Source of the DNA: Candidatus Accumulibacter affinis
GTDB taxonomy: Bacteria; Pseudomonadota; Gammaproteobacteria; Burkholderiales; Rhodocyclaceae
Length of the DNA stretch: 64,000 nucleotides
Assembly: GCA_016713625.1 (NCBI GenBank)
Contig: JADJOT010000010.1
Location: forward strand, 372,001 to 436,000
Direction: 5' to 3'
A model generated the notes under the pieces. That model ran no database searches, was not told the DNA's origin, and saw only the letters and a list, made by a program, of their open reading frames with translations. The position numbers and the translations under genes are program-made. Positions 55,082 through 64,000 of this stretch are shown here, piece after piece (position 1 is the stretch's first letter; every line of letters starts with the position of its first letter).

Positions 55082-57307
55082 ATGGTCTCGGTCATTCACT
55101 CGGTCGCTGCGCAGAGCGACTTTGAACAATCCCTGCTGACTCTCGGTGCAGGCCTGGCGGCGGCCGAGGTCGAGCGGCTCCGCTCGGCCGTCGACTTTGC
55201 GCGAGCGCTCTATGGGCATGACACGCTCGGCAGTGGCGAGGATGTCTGGGGTCACGCTCTGGGGATGGCACTGATCGTCGCCGGGCTCAAGCTCGACGCC
55301 GATTCGCGGTTGGCTGCGCTGCTCTTCGCTGTGCCGGCGCAGCAGGAAGATGGCCTGGCCAGGATCGAGCGCGCGTTCGGCCGTAGCGTTGCGCATCTGG
55401 TCGGCGGGATTTCGCGCCTGAACCGCTTGCGACCGATCACCCGCGGCTTTGTCGCCCATTCGGTCGACAGCAGCGACAAGAATCCGCAGGAGATGAAGGC
55501 GCAGGTCGAGGTGCTGCGCAAGATGCTGCTGGCGATGGTCGAGGACATCCGGGTGGTGTTGCTGCGTCTCGCTTCACGGACGCAGACCCTGCGTCACTAT
55601 GCTAGCGAGCCCAATGAACTGCGCGTGCCGGTGGCGCGCGAGACGCTCGAGCTGTATTCGCCGCTGGCCAACCGCCTCGGGGTCTGGGAACTGAAGTGGG
55701 AGCTCGAGGATCTTGCCTTCCGCTTTCTGCATCCGGCAATCTACAAGGAAATTGCCGAGCACCTCGACGAGAAGCGAACCGAACGTGAGCAGTTCATCTC
55801 CGCAGCGATCGACCGCCTGCGCCAGGAACTATTGAACGCTGGTGTCGCCAACGCCGAAGTCCGCGGTCGCCCCAAACACATCTACAGCATCTGGAACAAG
55901 ATGCGCAAGAAGGATGTCAAGTTCTCTGAGGTGTATGACGTGCGCGCGCTGCGCGTCATTGTCGACGAGGTGAGGGAGTGTTATACCGCACTGGGAATCG
56001 TCCACCACATCTGGTCGCCGATTGCCAAGGAGTTCGACGACTACATTGCGCATCCGAAAGGCAATGACTATCGCTCGCTGCACACCGCCGTGCATTGCCC
56101 CGATGGGCGCGCCATCGAGGTGCAGATCCGTACGCGCGAGATGCACAGCCACGCCGAACTGGGGGTCGCCGCGCACTGGCGCTACAAGGAGGGCAGCGGG
56201 GCTACGCCGGAGGATCGTTACGACGAAAAGATCGCCTGGCTGCGGCAGCTACTGACCTGGCGCGACGAGGTGGGCGATTCCTCTGACTGGGTCAGGCACT
56301 ACAAGCAGGCAGCCTTTGACGAGACGGTCTACATTCTGACCCCGCAGGGCCGGGTCGTCGACCTGCCGCACGGCGCGACGCCGGTCGATTTCGCCTACCG
56401 GGTGCACACCGACATCGGCCATCGCTGTCGTGGCGCCAAGGTCGACGGGGCCCTGGTGCCGCTCAATACGCAGCTGTGCACCGGGCAGCGCGTCGAGATC
56501 ATCCTGGCCAAACAGGGGGGGCCGTCGCGGGACTGGCTCAATCCTTCGCTGGCCTATCTGTTTACCCATCGCTCGCGCCTCAAGGTCAGGCAATGGTTCG
56601 CCAGCCTGGCGCTGGAAGACACCCTTGCCGAGGGGCGCGCCGTTGTCATGCGCGAATTGCAGCGGCTGGGGCAGGCCGCCATCAGCCACGACGAGCTGGC
56701 CGCAAGGCTCGGTTTTGCCCGCAGCGACGATCTGTTCATCGCGGTAGCGCGCGCCAAGCTGAACATGCGCCAGTTGCAGGTGGCGGTGCGCGGTAGCGAG
56801 ATGCCGGTGGACGAACGCGTGCTCGGTGACTTGCCGGTGCACCGGAAGAGGGACAGCGATGTCGCCGAGAAGGGGATCCTGATCGTTGGCATCGATCGCT
56901 TGTTGACTCAGCTCGCGGGTTGCTGCAAGCCGGCTCCGCCCGATGCGATCGTCGGCTTTGTGACGCGTGGCAAAGGCGTCTCGGTGCATCGTGCGGACTG
57001 CAGCAACTTCTCGAACATGCAGACGAGGAATCCCGAGCGGGTGATCGAAACGACCTGGGGTGGGCGCACCGATGGGGTCTTTGCCGTCGATATCGTGATC
57101 GACGCCTACGACCGCCAGGGTCTGCTGCGCGACGTGTCGGACATTCTCGCGCGCGAAAGGATCAACGTCATCGCCGTCAATACGCAGTCCAAGCAGGGCA
57201 ATGCGCATATGCGCTTCACTGCCGAAGTCGGCAGCATCCCGCAGCTCAATCGCACGCTGGCCCTGTTGCACGAAGTACAGGGTGTGGTCGGCGCGCGCCG
57301 CGCCTGA
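55082..57307 (+). CDS. relA: (p)ppGpp synthetase RelA
   Basis: A 741-residue long RSH protein. The N-terminal hydrolase domain lacks the HD pair (VWGHALGMALIVAG and LLFAVP replace it), so it is probably synthetase-only. The synthetase domain has RGRPKHIYSIWNKMRKK, VYDVRALRVIV and EFDDYIAHPKGNDYRSLHT, with the acidic ExDD-type motif of RelA. TGS (VYILTPQGRVVDLPHGATPV) and a C-terminal ACT domain (YDRQGLLRDVSDILAR) follow. It makes the stringent alarmone on starvation. It sits next to ppk1, fitting the ppGpp/polyP link. Confidence 0.93.
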   Translation: MVSVIHSVAAQSDFEQSLLTLGAGLAAAEVERLRSAVDFARALYGHDTLGSGEDVWGHALGMALIVAGLKLDADSRLAALLFAVPAQQEDGLARIERAFGRSVAHLVGGISRLNRLRPITRGFVAHSVDSSDKNPQEMKAQVEVLRKMLLAMVEDIRVVLLRLASRTQTLRHYASEPNELRVPVARETLELYSPLANRLGVWELKWELEDLAFRFLHPAIYKEIAEHLDEKRTEREQFISAAIDRLRQELLNAGVANAEVRGRPKHIYSIWNKMRKKDVKFSEVYDVRALRVIVDEVRECYTALGIVHHIWSPIAKEFDDYIAHPKGNDYRSLHTAVHCPDGRAIEVQIRTREMHSHAELGVAAHWRYKEGSGATPEDRYDEKIAWLRQLLTWRDEVGDSSDWVRHYKQAAFDETVYILTPQGRVVDLPHGATPVDFAYRVHTDIGHRCRGAKVDGALVPLNTQLCTGQRVEIILAKQGGPSRDWLNPSLAYLFTHRSRLKVRQWFASLALEDTLAEGRAVVMRELQRLGQAAISHDELAARLGFARSDDLFIAVARAKLNMRQLQVAVRGSEMPVDERVLGDLPVHRKRDSDVAEKGILIVGIDRLLTQLAGCCKPAPPDAIVGFVTRGKGVSVHRADCSNFSNMQTRNPERVIETTWGGRTDGVFAVDIVIDAYDRQGLLRDVSDILARERINVIAVNTQSKQGNAHMRFTAEVGSIPQLNRTLALLHEVQGVVGARRA

Positions 57308-57358
57308 TCGGCGGGCGCGCCGGGCGCCGGCCAGAGACCGCGGCGGCCCCCGGTGGAT

Positions 57359-59479
57359 TCAGGACTGCAGCAGTTCGATCAGCTCGGCTTGCGAGGAGTG
57401 CGGGCTGGTGCGCGATCCGCGCCGCTGGTGGTAGGTGCCATCGGGTCCCAGTTCCCATGCCAGCGTATTGTCGGTGAGATAGATCTGCAGGCCTTCGGCG
57501 ATTACCCGGCGCTTCAGCTTGCGGTCGAGCACCGGAAACGCGAGTTCGATGCGGCGAAAGAAATTACGTTCCATCCAGTCGGCACTCGACAGGTAGACCT
57601 GCTCCTCGCCACCAGCGTAGAAGTAGAAGACGCGGTGGTGTTCGAGTTGTCGGCCGATGATCGAGCGCACGCTGATGTTTTCCGAGAGGTCCTTGACGCC
57701 GGCGCGCAAGCCGCAGACCCCGCGCACGATCAGGTCGATCTTGACGCCAGCCTGCGAGGCTTCGTAAAGCACGGCGATGGTTTCCGGCTCAAGCAGCGAG
57801 TTCATCTTGGCGATGATGCGCGAACGCTTGCCGGCGCGCGCCGCCTCGGCTTCGAGGCGGATCGCGGCGACGACGTTTGGCTGCAGCGTAAACGGTGCCT
57901 GCCAGAGGTGCGTCAGCGTCTGCGCGTGACCGAGGCCGGTGAGCTGTTTGAAAACTTCGTTGGTGTCGGCGCCGATCTCTTCGTTGCAGGTCAGCAGACC
58001 GAAGTCGGAGTACAGGCGGGCCGTTTTGGGATGGTAGTTGCCGGTACCGAGATGCACATAGCGGCGGAGAAGGCTGTTGCCAGCTGTGCCTTCCTCGCGG
58101 CGGACGATCATCAGCATCTTGGCATGGGTCTTGTAACCGACGACACCGTACACCACGTGCGCGCCGACCTCCTCGAGCTTGGTTGCCCAGCCAATGTTCG
58201 CTTCCTCGTCGAAGCGTGCCATCAGTTCAACGACGACGGTGACTTCCTTGCCGTTCTGTGCTGCTCGCAATAGCGACTGCATCAGTACCGAGTCGGTGCC
58301 GGTGCGGTAGACGGTCATCTTGATCGCCACCACCTGGGGATCGTTGGCCGACTGTTCGAGCAGTTCGATCACCGGATTGAAACTCTGGTAGGGATGGTGC
58401 AGCAGGATGTCGCCGCCGCGGATGCTGTCGAAGACGCTGTGGCATTTCTGCAGGGCCTTCGGTATTCCCGGTGTGAAAGGCTGAAACTTGAGGTCGCTGC
58501 GCAACACCCAGTCGGGAACCTGCATCAGACGAACCAGGTTGACCGGGCCAAGGACGCGAAAAAGATCGCTCTCGGTAAGGTTGAACTGTCCGAGCAGGAA
58601 CTGCGTCATCGCTTCCGAGCAGCTGTTGGCAACTTCCAGCCGGACCGCATCCCCGAAATGCCGTTGCGGCAACTCGCCCTGGATCTTGGCGCGCAGATTC
58701 TTGACCTCTTCCTCATCGACGAAGAGATTGCTGTTGCGCGTCACACGGAACTGGTAGCAGCCGAGCACCTTCATTCCGGCGAACAACTCGTGGACGAACT
58801 CGTGCAGGATCGACGACAGGAAAACGAAGGAGTACTCCGCTTCGCCGAGTTCGCGCGGCAGCCGGATCACGCGCGGCAGGACTCGCGGCGCCTGCACGAT
58901 GGCCGCACCGGAACTGCGACCGAAGGCATCGCGGCCTTCGAGTTCGACGGCAAAATTGAGGCTTTTGTTGAGTACGCGCGGGAAAGGATGCGATGGGTCG
59001 AGACCGATCGGGGTGATCACCGGCATCACTTCGCGGAAGAAGAACTCGCCGATCCATTCGCGTTGCTCGGCATTCCAGTCAGCACGTTTGAGGAAGCGAA
59101 TGCCTTCAGCGGCAAGTTGCGGCAGGATCTCGTCGTTGAGCAGACCATACTGCTCCTTGACGATGGCATGGGCCTCCGCGCCCACCAGCTGGTAGACTTC
59201 ACGTGCGGTCTTGCCGTCGGTGGTGATCGCCACCGAATTCAGTTTCAGCTGTTCCTTGATTCCCGCCTCGCGAATCTCGAAGAACTCGTCGAGATTGCTA
59301 CTGACGATACACAGGAAGCGCAGACGTTCGAGCAGCGGTGTGCGCGGGTTTTTCGCCTGCCACAGCACACGCCGATTGAAGGCGAGAAGGCTCATCTCGC
59401 GATTCTGGAAATATTCCGGCGGAAAACTGACGTCCGCCTGGTGCGGCGGGGGTTCGGTGCTCGTGGCGACGATGTTCAT
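57359..59479 (-). CDS. ppk1: Polyphosphate kinase 1
   Basis: A 706-residue Ppk1. The N domain starts FQNREMSLLAFNRRVLWQAK and SSNLDEFFEIREAG, and the middle has PHPFPRVLNKSLNF-type blocks (DPSHPFPRVLNKS). The catalytic domains have LLHHPYQSFNPVIELL, VHLGTGNYHPKTARLY (with the phospho-accepting His region), TCNEEIGADTNEVF and SSADWMERNF. It polymerises ATP gamma-phosphate into polyphosphate. It is divergent from ppx (spacing 212 bp). Confidence 0.96.
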   Translation of the reverse strand: MNIVATSTEPPPHQADVSFPPEYFQNREMSLLAFNRRVLWQAKNPRTPLLERLRFLCIVSSNLDEFFEIREAGIKEQLKLNSVAITTDGKTAREVYQLVGAEAHAIVKEQYGLLNDEILPQLAAEGIRFLKRADWNAEQREWIGEFFFREVMPVITPIGLDPSHPFPRVLNKSLNFAVELEGRDAFGRSSGAAIVQAPRVLPRVIRLPRELGEAEYSFVFLSSILHEFVHELFAGMKVLGCYQFRVTRNSNLFVDEEEVKNLRAKIQGELPQRHFGDAVRLEVANSCSEAMTQFLLGQFNLTESDLFRVLGPVNLVRLMQVPDWVLRSDLKFQPFTPGIPKALQKCHSVFDSIRGGDILLHHPYQSFNPVIELLEQSANDPQVVAIKMTVYRTGTDSVLMQSLLRAAQNGKEVTVVVELMARFDEEANIGWATKLEEVGAHVVYGVVGYKTHAKMLMIVRREEGTAGNSLLRRYVHLGTGNYHPKTARLYSDFGLLTCNEEIGADTNEVFKQLTGLGHAQTLTHLWQAPFTLQPNVVAAIRLEAEAARAGKRSRIIAKMNSLLEPETIAVLYEASQAGVKIDLIVRGVCGLRAGVKDLSENISVRSIIGRQLEHHRVFYFYAGGEEQVYLSSADWMERNFFRRIELAFPVLDRKLKRRVIAEGLQIYLTDNTLAWELGPDGTYHQRRGSRTSPHSSQAELIELLQS

Positions 59480-59663
59480 GGCTTCGTTCCGTCAGGAAAA
59501 ATGGATGGGGAAGGGGCGATTCGAAAGCTAGCATATTACAACCATCGCCCTGTCGCTGGTCGATTGGCAGCTTGTTTTCTCGGCCGGTTGGCGTCGCCGG
59601 TTCTTGCACCGGGAGTAATGACGCGCCTGCCGGCAATGTTAGAATGCCTCTTCGTCAAATAAC

Positions 59664-59681
59664 CTCCACCGTACGGTGGAG
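59664..59681. promoter_or_regulatory. 18-bp perfect palindrome before ppx
   Basis: CTCCACCGTACGGTGGAG ends ten bases before the ppx ATG and lies between ppx and ppk1. It could be a repressor site or a small hairpin next to the ribosome site CAGGAAG. Confidence 0.5.
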
Positions 59682-59691
59682 ACAGGAAGTA

Positions 59692-61281
59692 ATGAGTTAC
59701 GAACTAATTGCCGGTGTCGACCTGGGGTCCAACAGTTTTCGCCTGCAGATCGGGCGCGTCGTGGGCAATCGGATCCACCCGCTCGAGACGCTCAAGGAGA
59801 CGGTTCGGCTCGGTTCGGGTCTGACCCGGGAGAAGCTGCTCGATCATGCTTCACAGCAGCGTGCGATCGAGGCCTTGCGGCGCTTCGGCGAGCGGCTGCG
59901 CGGCTTCGATCCGGAAACCGTGCGAGCGGTGAGCACTGACGCAATGCGCGTGGCGAGGAATGCGCGCATGGTGATTGTCCAGGCCGAGGCGGCTTTGGGC
60001 TTTCCGATCGAAGTCATCGGTGGTCGCGAGGAGGCGCGCCTGATTTTCATCGGCGCGGCGAATGCCCTGCCTGCAGCCAGTCACCGGCGTCTAGTGGTCG
60101 ACGTCGGCGGCGGTTCAACCGAGTTCATCATCGGCGAGGGCACCGAGCCGCTGCTGATGGAGTCGCTGTTCATGGGCGGCATCAGTTACCGACAGCGCTT
60201 TTTCCCGGAAGGGAGAGTCGACAAGAAGCGCATTTATGCGGCCGAAGTGTCGGCGGCTCGCGAGGTCGAGGCGATTGCCGTCGACTACCAGCGTTTCGGG
60301 TGGCAGGAGGCGGTAGGCACCTCGGGATCCGCACAGGAAATTGCGACGATCCTGGAATTGAACGATCTCAATCCGGATGGGGGCAGCGGCATCAGCCGGC
60401 AGGGGCTGGCCAAACTGCGCCAACTCCTTGTGCGCGCCGGCTCGGCAGAAGCGCTGAATCTCAAGGGCATGCGCGGCGACCGCTTGACGATTCTTCCCGG
60501 CGCCATAGCGATCATGTCGGCGGTGTTTTCCGAACTGGCCATCGAACAAATGACCTATTCCGATGGCGCGCTGCCGCTCGGCGTCCTCTACGATCTGCTC
60601 GGGCGCTTCGAGCATCACGATACGCGTGACGAGACGGTAGTCCAGTTTCGCAGCCGCTATCAGGTCGATAAGGCGCAGGTCATGCGCGTCGAACGAACCG
60701 CTGTGGCGCTTTTGGGACAGATGATCAAGCTCGATTCCCCGAAACACGAGAACGACGTCCACTTCCTGCGCTGGGCGGTTTCGCTGCATGAGATTGGCGT
60801 CTCGGTGGCACATGCCGAGTTCCACAAGCATGGCGCCTACATCCTGGGTCACGCCGACATGCCGGGCTTTTCGAAGCGCGATCAGGCTCGCCTGGCGCTG
60901 CTGGTGCTCGGCCAGCGAGGCAAGCTACAGAAGCTCGCCGCGATGCCGGCGGGTGACCCGAACTGGCGTCTGGTGCTCTGCCTGCGTCTGGCGGTACTGC
61001 TGCATCGGGCACGCGATGAGCAGCCGCTGCCCGACCTGGCGGTCAGGGAATCGCCGGTCGGTTTCCAGCTCGACGTGCCCAGCGGTTGGCCGGATGCGAA
61101 TCCGATGACTGCCGCTGCCTTGGCCGATGAGACGCTGCTGTGGCGCCGTGTGGGAATCAAGCTGCGCATCAGGAAGATGCCTGGCGAGCCCGCAGCGCAG
61201 CTCGATCTGTTACAGAAATCGTCTGCGGCTGCCCGGGATCTTGACGCCGGCGAAGCGCAGGACATCCCTGTGAACGGCTGA
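59692..61281 (+). CDS. ppx: Exopolyphosphatase Ppx/GppA
   Basis: A 529-residue ASKHA-fold phosphatase. MSYELIAGVDLGSNSFRLQI is the phosphate-1 motif, with LVVDVGGGSTEFIIGEG the second, VGTSGSAQEIATILE and DGALPLGVLYDLL further on; an HD-like C-terminal domain follows (HFLRWAVSLHEIGVSVAHAEF). It degrades polyphosphate and possibly pppGpp. The ATG at 59692 opens the domain; an upstream extension is unlikely. Confidence 0.95.
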   Translation: MSYELIAGVDLGSNSFRLQIGRVVGNRIHPLETLKETVRLGSGLTREKLLDHASQQRAIEALRRFGERLRGFDPETVRAVSTDAMRVARNARMVIVQAEAALGFPIEVIGGREEARLIFIGAANALPAASHRRLVVDVGGGSTEFIIGEGTEPLLMESLFMGGISYRQRFFPEGRVDKKRIYAAEVSAAREVEAIAVDYQRFGWQEAVGTSGSAQEIATILELNDLNPDGGSGISRQGLAKLRQLLVRAGSAEALNLKGMRGDRLTILPGAIAIMSAVFSELAIEQMTYSDGALPLGVLYDLLGRFEHHDTRDETVVQFRSRYQVDKAQVMRVERTAVALLGQMIKLDSPKHENDVHFLRWAVSLHEIGVSVAHAEFHKHGAYILGHADMPGFSKRDQARLALLVLGQRGKLQKLAAMPAGDPNWRLVLCLRLAVLLHRARDEQPLPDLAVRESPVGFQLDVPSGWPDANPMTAAALADETLLWRRVGIKLRIRKMPGEPAAQLDLLQKSSAAARDLDAGEAQDIPVNG

Positions 61282-61345
61282 GACGCGAGTGAGCAAGCTG
61301 GCAGAGGGGTCGCGCAAGCGCTCTCAGGAGGATTTGTAGACCGGG

Positions 61346-62458
61346 ATGACGGTGGCGACGATAGAAATCGTGGAGCGCGCGGGTACGCAGCAGGTCCAGC
61401 TTGCCGGTGACTGGACCCTGGCGACCATGCCGCCGCCAGTTTCCCGGCTCGAACTCCGTCTGCGCGACCTGGTGGCCGGCAATCCGGGTTGGGACCTGCG
61501 GTCGATTTCGCGTCTGGACAGCGCCGCCGCGATCGTGCTGTGGCGCGCCTGGGGACGGCAGTGGCCGGCGGCGCTGGCGGTTTCGCCGCAGCACCGATTG
61601 CTCTTCGAACGGGTCGAGACGATCGCTGCCGATGGCGCGCCCGCGCCAGCGCGCGAGTCTCTGGCCTGGATTCTCGCCCTGGGGCGGCTGACCCTTTCCG
61701 GTGCGAGCCATCTGTTGGCGATGATTGGCCTGCTTGGCCAGTTGATTCTGGACGTCGGTTACCTCTGCGCGCAGCCGCGCGACATTCCCTGGCGCGAGTT
61801 TTCGGCGAACCTCTACAAGAGCGGTGCCCAGGCCTTGCCGGTGACCGCCCTGATCGGCTTCCTGATCGGCATCGTTCTCTCCTATCTCTCCGCGCTGCAA
61901 CTGAAGACCTTTGGCGCCGATGTCTTCATCGTCAATCTGCTGGGCATCAGCATTGTTCGCGAGCTCGGCCCGGTGCTGGTCGCGGTCCTGGTTGCCGGAC
62001 GTTCGGGTTCGGCGATGACCGCCCAGATCGGGGTCATGCGGGTGACCGAGGAAATCGACGCGCTCGCGACGATGGGGGTTTCACGCAGCCAGCGTCTGGT
62101 TCTGCCCAAGGTCCTGGCGCTGGCGGTGGCGATGCCGCTGCTGGTGATCTGGTGCTCGGCCGCCGGAATCATCGGCGGTATGGTTTCGGCCAACCTGCAG
62201 ATGAATCTTTCCTACGGCTTCTTCATCGATACCCTGCCGAGGGTGGTGCCGGTCGCCAACGTCTGGATTGGCGTCGGCAAGGGTTTGGTTTTTGGTGTGC
62301 TGATTGCGCTCATCGCCTGTCACTTCGGGCTGCGGGTCAAGCCGAATACCGAAAGCCTGTCGTCGCTGACGACCACTTCGGTGGTGACCTCGATCACCGT
62401 GGCGATCATCGTCGATGCCGTTTTTGCGATACTGACGCGCAATCTCGGGATTCCCTAG
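61346..62458 (+). CDS. mlaE: MlaE-type phospholipid ABC permease with N-terminal STAS domain
   Basis: A 370-residue protein. Residues 1-90 resemble a STAS (MlaB-like) domain (QVQLAGDWTLATMP, WDLRSISRLDSAAAIVLW). The rest is an MlaE permease with helices ALPVTALIGFLIGIVLSYLS, LGISIVRELGPVLVAVLVAG, GVMRVTEEIDALATMGVS and a C-terminal pair. It moves phospholipids between membranes with MlaF and MlaD. Its stop shares one base with the mlaF GTG. Confidence 0.88.
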   Translation: MTVATIEIVERAGTQQVQLAGDWTLATMPPPVSRLELRLRDLVAGNPGWDLRSISRLDSAAAIVLWRAWGRQWPAALAVSPQHRLLFERVETIAADGAPAPARESLAWILALGRLTLSGASHLLAMIGLLGQLILDVGYLCAQPRDIPWREFSANLYKSGAQALPVTALIGFLIGIVLSYLSALQLKTFGADVFIVNLLGISIVRELGPVLVAVLVAGRSGSAMTAQIGVMRVTEEIDALATMGVSRSQRLVLPKVLALAVAMPLLVIWCSAAGIIGGMVSANLQMNLSYGFFIDTLPRVVPVANVWIGVGKGLVFGVLIALIACHFGLRVKPNTESLSSLTTTSVVTSITVAIIVDAVFAILTRNLGIP

Positions 62459-63255
62459 TGAGCGCGCAGCCCAAAACGTTCCCGCAGACCTCGCCGGCAA
62501 TCGAGATTCGTGGCCTGTGCACGCAGTTTGGCGAGGTCGTGATCCATCGCAACATCAATCTCGACATCGAGGCCGGCCAGATGCTTGGCCTGGTCGGTGG
62601 ATCGGGGAGCGGCAAGACTACCCTGCTACGCGAGATCGTTGGTTTGCTGGCTCCGAGCCAGGGGACCGTCAAGCTCTTCGGCCAGCCAGTACTCGATCCC
62701 GACCCGCAACGTCGGCGCGCGCTGCGGCGGCGCTTCGGCATGCTCTTTCAGCAGGGTGCGCTCTTCTCGGCACTCTCCGTGCATGACAACATTGCTTTTC
62801 CGCTGCGTGAACTGCGCACTCTCGACGAGTCGATGATTACCGATCTGGTCTTGCTCAAACTCGGCATGGTTGAACTCGAAGCGCGGCACGCGCGTCTGAT
62901 GCCTGCCGAGTTGTCCGGCGGCATGATCAAACGGGTGGCTCTGGCGCGCGCCTTGTCGCTGGAGCCGGAACTGCTGGTTCTTGACGAGCCGACCGCCGGC
63001 CTCGACCCTGATCGTAGTGAGAACTTCGTCAAGCTTTTGAAGATGCTGCAGAAGGAACTTGGTTTCACGGTGGTGATGGTGACCCACGACCCGGAAACGC
63101 TCGCCGGACTGGCCACGCGTCTGGCGGTGCTCGCCGACCAGCGACTGGTCGCCTGCGGTACGGCAGCCGAAGTGTTCGCCGTCGACCATCCCTTCATTCG
63201 CAACTTTTTCAGTTCCAGGCGCGCTGCAGCCGCCATCAGACAAGGAGCAAGCTAG
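62458..63255 (+). CDS. mlaF: MlaF phospholipid ABC transporter ATPase
   Basis: A 265-residue ATPase. Walker A is GGSGSGKTT, the Q-loop region is FGMLFQQGALFSALSVHDNI, the signature is LSGGMIKRVALARAL, Walker B is LLVLDEPTAGLD, and the switch His is in VMVTHDPE. The GTG at 62458 overlaps the mlaE stop. The mlaD gene follows two bases after the stop. Confidence 0.93.
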   Translation: MSAQPKTFPQTSPAIEIRGLCTQFGEVVIHRNINLDIEAGQMLGLVGGSGSGKTTLLREIVGLLAPSQGTVKLFGQPVLDPDPQRRRALRRRFGMLFQQGALFSALSVHDNIAFPLRELRTLDESMITDLVLLKLGMVELEARHARLMPAELSGGMIKRVALARALSLEPELLVLDEPTAGLDPDRSENFVKLLKMLQKELGFTVVMVTHDPETLAGLATRLAVLADQRLVACGTAAEVFAVDHPFIRNFFSSRRAAAAIRQGAS

Positions 63256-63257
63256 CC

Positions 63258-64000
63258 ATGGAGAACCGTTCGCATGCCCTGGTAGCCGGGTTGTTCACCC
63301 TAGTTCTCGGGTTGGCGGCGGCGCTTTCGATCTGGTGGTTCGGCGGCAAGCACGAAGCGACCACCGAGTACACGGTGGTGACCCGACACAACGTCACTGG
63401 CCTCAGCCTGCAGGGGCAGGTGCGTTATCGGGGGATCCGGGTTGGCAAGGTGCAGTCAATAGAACTGGATCCGCAGGATGCCCACAACATCCTGATTGGC
63501 ATCAGCGTGGACCGCAAGGTTCTGGTCACCCGTGGCACCACTGCCAAGCTGGGCTATCAGGGAGTCACCGGGATTGCCCACATCCTTCTGGAAGACAGCG
63601 GCGACGACCCAACGCCTCTGGCCGGTGGAGACGATTCCGCACGCATCGAGATGCGCTCGTCACTGATCGAGGAGTTGTCGGAAAAAGGCGGCGCAACACT
63701 CGGACAAGCGCGGGACTTCCTGGCCAGTGCCAACCAGGTTCTCGACAGCGAAAATCGGCAGCATCTGGCAAAGACCCTCGCCCATCTCGAAGCGACGACT
63801 GGCAACGCCAACGAGGTTGCACGGCAGTTGCGCGAATTGCTGGCGCCGGAGAATCTTCGTTTGCTGACGGCCACGCTGGCGCATGCCGAGCAGGCGGTGG
63901 CAGAGGCGGCGCCGTTACTGGTCGAATCGCGTCGTCTGATGGTTCGCCTGCAACCGGTTGGCGATAAACTGGAGCGGCTGATCGGTGAGCCATCGCCGGG
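63258..64000 (+). CDS. mlaD: MlaD, MCE-domain protein, 5' part
   Basis: About 247 residues, open at the right edge. The N-terminal anchor HALVAGLFTLVLGLAAALSI is followed by the MCE domain (GLSLQGQVRYRGIRVGKVQS, VTRGTTAKLGYQGVTGIAHI). A helical region (residues 130-245) follows. It forms the periplasmic lipid-conducting ring of the Mla system. AAGGAGC lies before the ATG. Confidence 0.9.
   Translation, partial: MENRSHALVAGLFTLVLGLAAALSIWWFGGKHEATTEYTVVTRHNVTGLSLQGQVRYRGIRVGKVQSIELDPQDAHNILIGISVDRKVLVTRGTTAKLGYQGVTGIAHILLEDSGDDPTPLAGGDDSARIEMRSSLIEELSEKGGATLGQARDFLASANQVLDSENRQHLAKTLAHLEATTGNANEVARQLRELLAPENLRLLTATLAHAEQAVAEAAPLLVESRRLMVRLQPVGDKLERLIGEPSP

Overview
The window looks like part of a GC-rich betaproteobacterial chromosome. 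LolCD, RecJ, ComEC, RelA, Ppk1/Ppx, an MlaE-F-D operon and a PEP-CTERM protein together suggest a Rhodocyclales-type genome, possibly Accumulibacter-like. The taxonomy is an inference from gene content only. No CRISPR array, rRNA or replication origin was seen; the only RNA gene is a tRNA-Ser.

Layout. 1-3030: 3' end of a type 2 BREX locus (brxD, brxHI), ending inside the 3' end of tRNA-Ser(UGA). 3300-19560: mostly housekeeping genes (BI-1 membrane protein, ArnD-like deacetylase, alaC-alaA-hom, recJ, lolCD, a chemoreceptor, comEC). 19800-30540: a defence island with a HigBA-type toxin-antitoxin pair; a Lamassu-like operon (Cap4/DUF4297 nuclease, SMC-type ATPase, predicted PD-(D/E)XK protein) whose nuclease gene is split by an ISKra4 element; a CoiA-like gene; an H-NS-like gene; a TIR gene; and a truncated hsdM. 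30650-39350: three mobile elements nested like Russian dolls. A DUF4338 + DDE-transposase element (9-bp target duplication) is split by an IS66 element (8-bp duplication), whose tnpC is split by a recombinase-in-trio (RIT) element. 39500-47400: accessory genes, an IS1380 remnant, two VapBC pairs and hydrolases. 47470-51190: a RES-toxin gene destroyed by a poly-G block, and a TOTE-type primase-helicase-nuclease. 51350-54100: a lipase and a PEP-CTERM protein with a good sigma-54 promoter. 54100-64000: conserved genes again (mtfA, relA, ppk1 divergent from ppx, mlaEFD).

How the parts work together. The core blocks handle amino-acid synthesis, lipoprotein export, DNA uptake, the stringent response, polyphosphate turnover and phospholipid transport. 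The accessory blocks are dominated by anti-phage and conflict genes and by mobile elements that have disabled several of them. Removing the ISKra4 and IS66 elements in silico, each with one copy of its target duplication, restores an open frame exactly in both cases. These are clean insertions and not assembly joins.

Caveat on quality. About eleven genes carry single-base frameshifts, most of them at short homopolymers, and 47535-47966 is an implausible G-rich block. Some 'broken' genes are therefore probably base-calling errors.
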